IMG/VR virus record: IMGVR_UViG_3300033064_002683
Coordinates: 1 to 20,735 of that record
Direction: 5' to 3' (one strand)
DNA length: 20,735 bases
Source: a virus
Shown here: in pieces, positions 20,421 to 20,735 of the stretch
Layout: the number at the start of each line of letters is the position of its first letter
Numbering within the stretch: position 1 is the first letter of the stretch
Translations under genes and position numbers: made by a program
Notes under the pieces: generated by a model
What the model saw: the letters and a program-made list of their open reading frames with translations, nothing else
What the model was told of the DNA's origin: nothing
Database searches by the model: none

Positions 20421-20735
20421 TTATATTACAACTGTGTAACTACTGCCGCTACCATTATAACTACCTAAAACGTTCCAACTAGTTGCTTGAGCATTTAAAG
20501 AGTAAAACACATAGTTGTACTGAGTGTTTGTAGTAATAGAAAGTGGTCCAACATAGTAACTATCAGCAGAAGATAGTGACAAACGGTTACCATTTTCGGC
20601 ACTATTAAATTTTATTTCTATTACTGACTGTCCGCCCATATACTCCGGGTTAAAAAGTCTAATTTCTGCAACAATATTTGGTGCGCCAGGAGTAGTAGTA
20701 GTATTAGTAGTACTGCCTTCAAATCTAATTAACAC
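20421..20735 (-). CDS. Structural / tail-fibre-like protein, C-terminal part cut by window edge
   Basis: 104 residues are visible; the frame is open to the right edge, so the N-terminal part is missing and the first GTG should not be taken as the start. The sequence is Ser/Thr/Asn/Tyr-rich and beta-rich with a run of Thr near the edge, ending SSYTVVI. This is typical of a fibre or surface-exposed virion protein, and the following gene resembles a tail-assembly protein. I cannot name the family. Confidence 0.7.
   Translation of the reverse strand: MLIRFEGSTTNTTTTPGAPNIVAEIRLFNPEYMGGQSVIEIKFNSAENGNRLSLSSADSYYVGPLSITTNTQYNYVFYSLNAQATSWNVLGSYNGSGSSYTVVI

Noticed and set aside
1-20735. CRISPR array, integrase, toxin-antitoxin or restriction system
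   Set aside because: No regularly spaced repeats and no recombinase or paired toxin/antitoxin genes were recognised; the only mobile-type gene is the HNH endonuclease.

Overview
The window looks like part of the genome of a tailed double-stranded DNA phage (Caudoviricetes), probably uncultured and infecting a Gram-negative, aquatic-type host. It holds a family A DNA polymerase, UvsW-type helicase, gp32-like SSB, gp46/gp47-like (SbcC/SbcD) nuclease, flap nuclease, dUTPase, B12-dependent ribonucleotide reductase, PhoH, a 3TM-type holin with a GH24 lysozyme, and tail or adhesin-like proteins. Base composition is AT-leaning. Start codons are mostly preceded by AAGGA-type Shine-Dalgarno (SD) sites. 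Host sigma70-like promoters (TTGnnn, 17-nt spacer, TATAAT) recur, and no phage RNA polymerase is seen. The Phe at the Pol I-762 position of the polymerase fits a virulent lifestyle, but that is an inference. No integrase, tRNA, rRNA or CRISPR array was seen.

Layout. Bases 1-12819 (+ strand) form the replication and nucleotide region. It runs as consecutive transcription units: DNA polymerase, unknown protein, helicase (1-4122); a duplicated promoter driving an unknown protein and the SSB, closed by a strong terminator (4127-5347); SbcD, glutaredoxin, SbcC, an unknown protein and an Hjc-like nuclease (5362-9114), tightly overlapped and without an obvious promoter of their own; then a near-consensus promoter driving flap nuclease, dUTPase, a small membrane protein, class II ribonucleotide reductase and a 55-residue protein (9111-12860), closed by a 14-bp-stem terminator. 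Bases 12960-16923 (+ strand) have their own promoter and hold a small acidic protein, a glycine-rich protein, a collagen-like protein and two tandem large adhesin-like proteins. A 15-bp-stem bidirectional terminator (16890-16923) separates these from the - strand.

Bases 16925-20735 (- strand, read right to left) carry the end of a structural protein cut by the window edge, a tail-assembly-like protein, holin, lysozyme, PhoH, an HNH/AP2 homing-type endonuclease with its own promoter, and a Dps-like ferritin fused to an N-terminal phage domain.

How the genes fit together. The + strand module makes and protects DNA: polymerase, helicase, SSB, flap nuclease, end-processing SbcCD and a junction nuclease. 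Ribonucleotide reductase (with glutaredoxin as possible reductant) and dUTPase supply and clean the dNTP pool. The - strand module handles lysis and late functions. The most unusual content is the pair of adhesin-like proteins at 14679-16887. Each appears to be a C1q/TNF-like jelly roll interrupted by an ice-binding-type (DUF3494) domain whose two halves are in swapped, circularly permuted order. Other points of note are the Dps fusion and a duplicated promoter whose transcripts begin with the same small hairpin, kept by a compensatory base-pair change.
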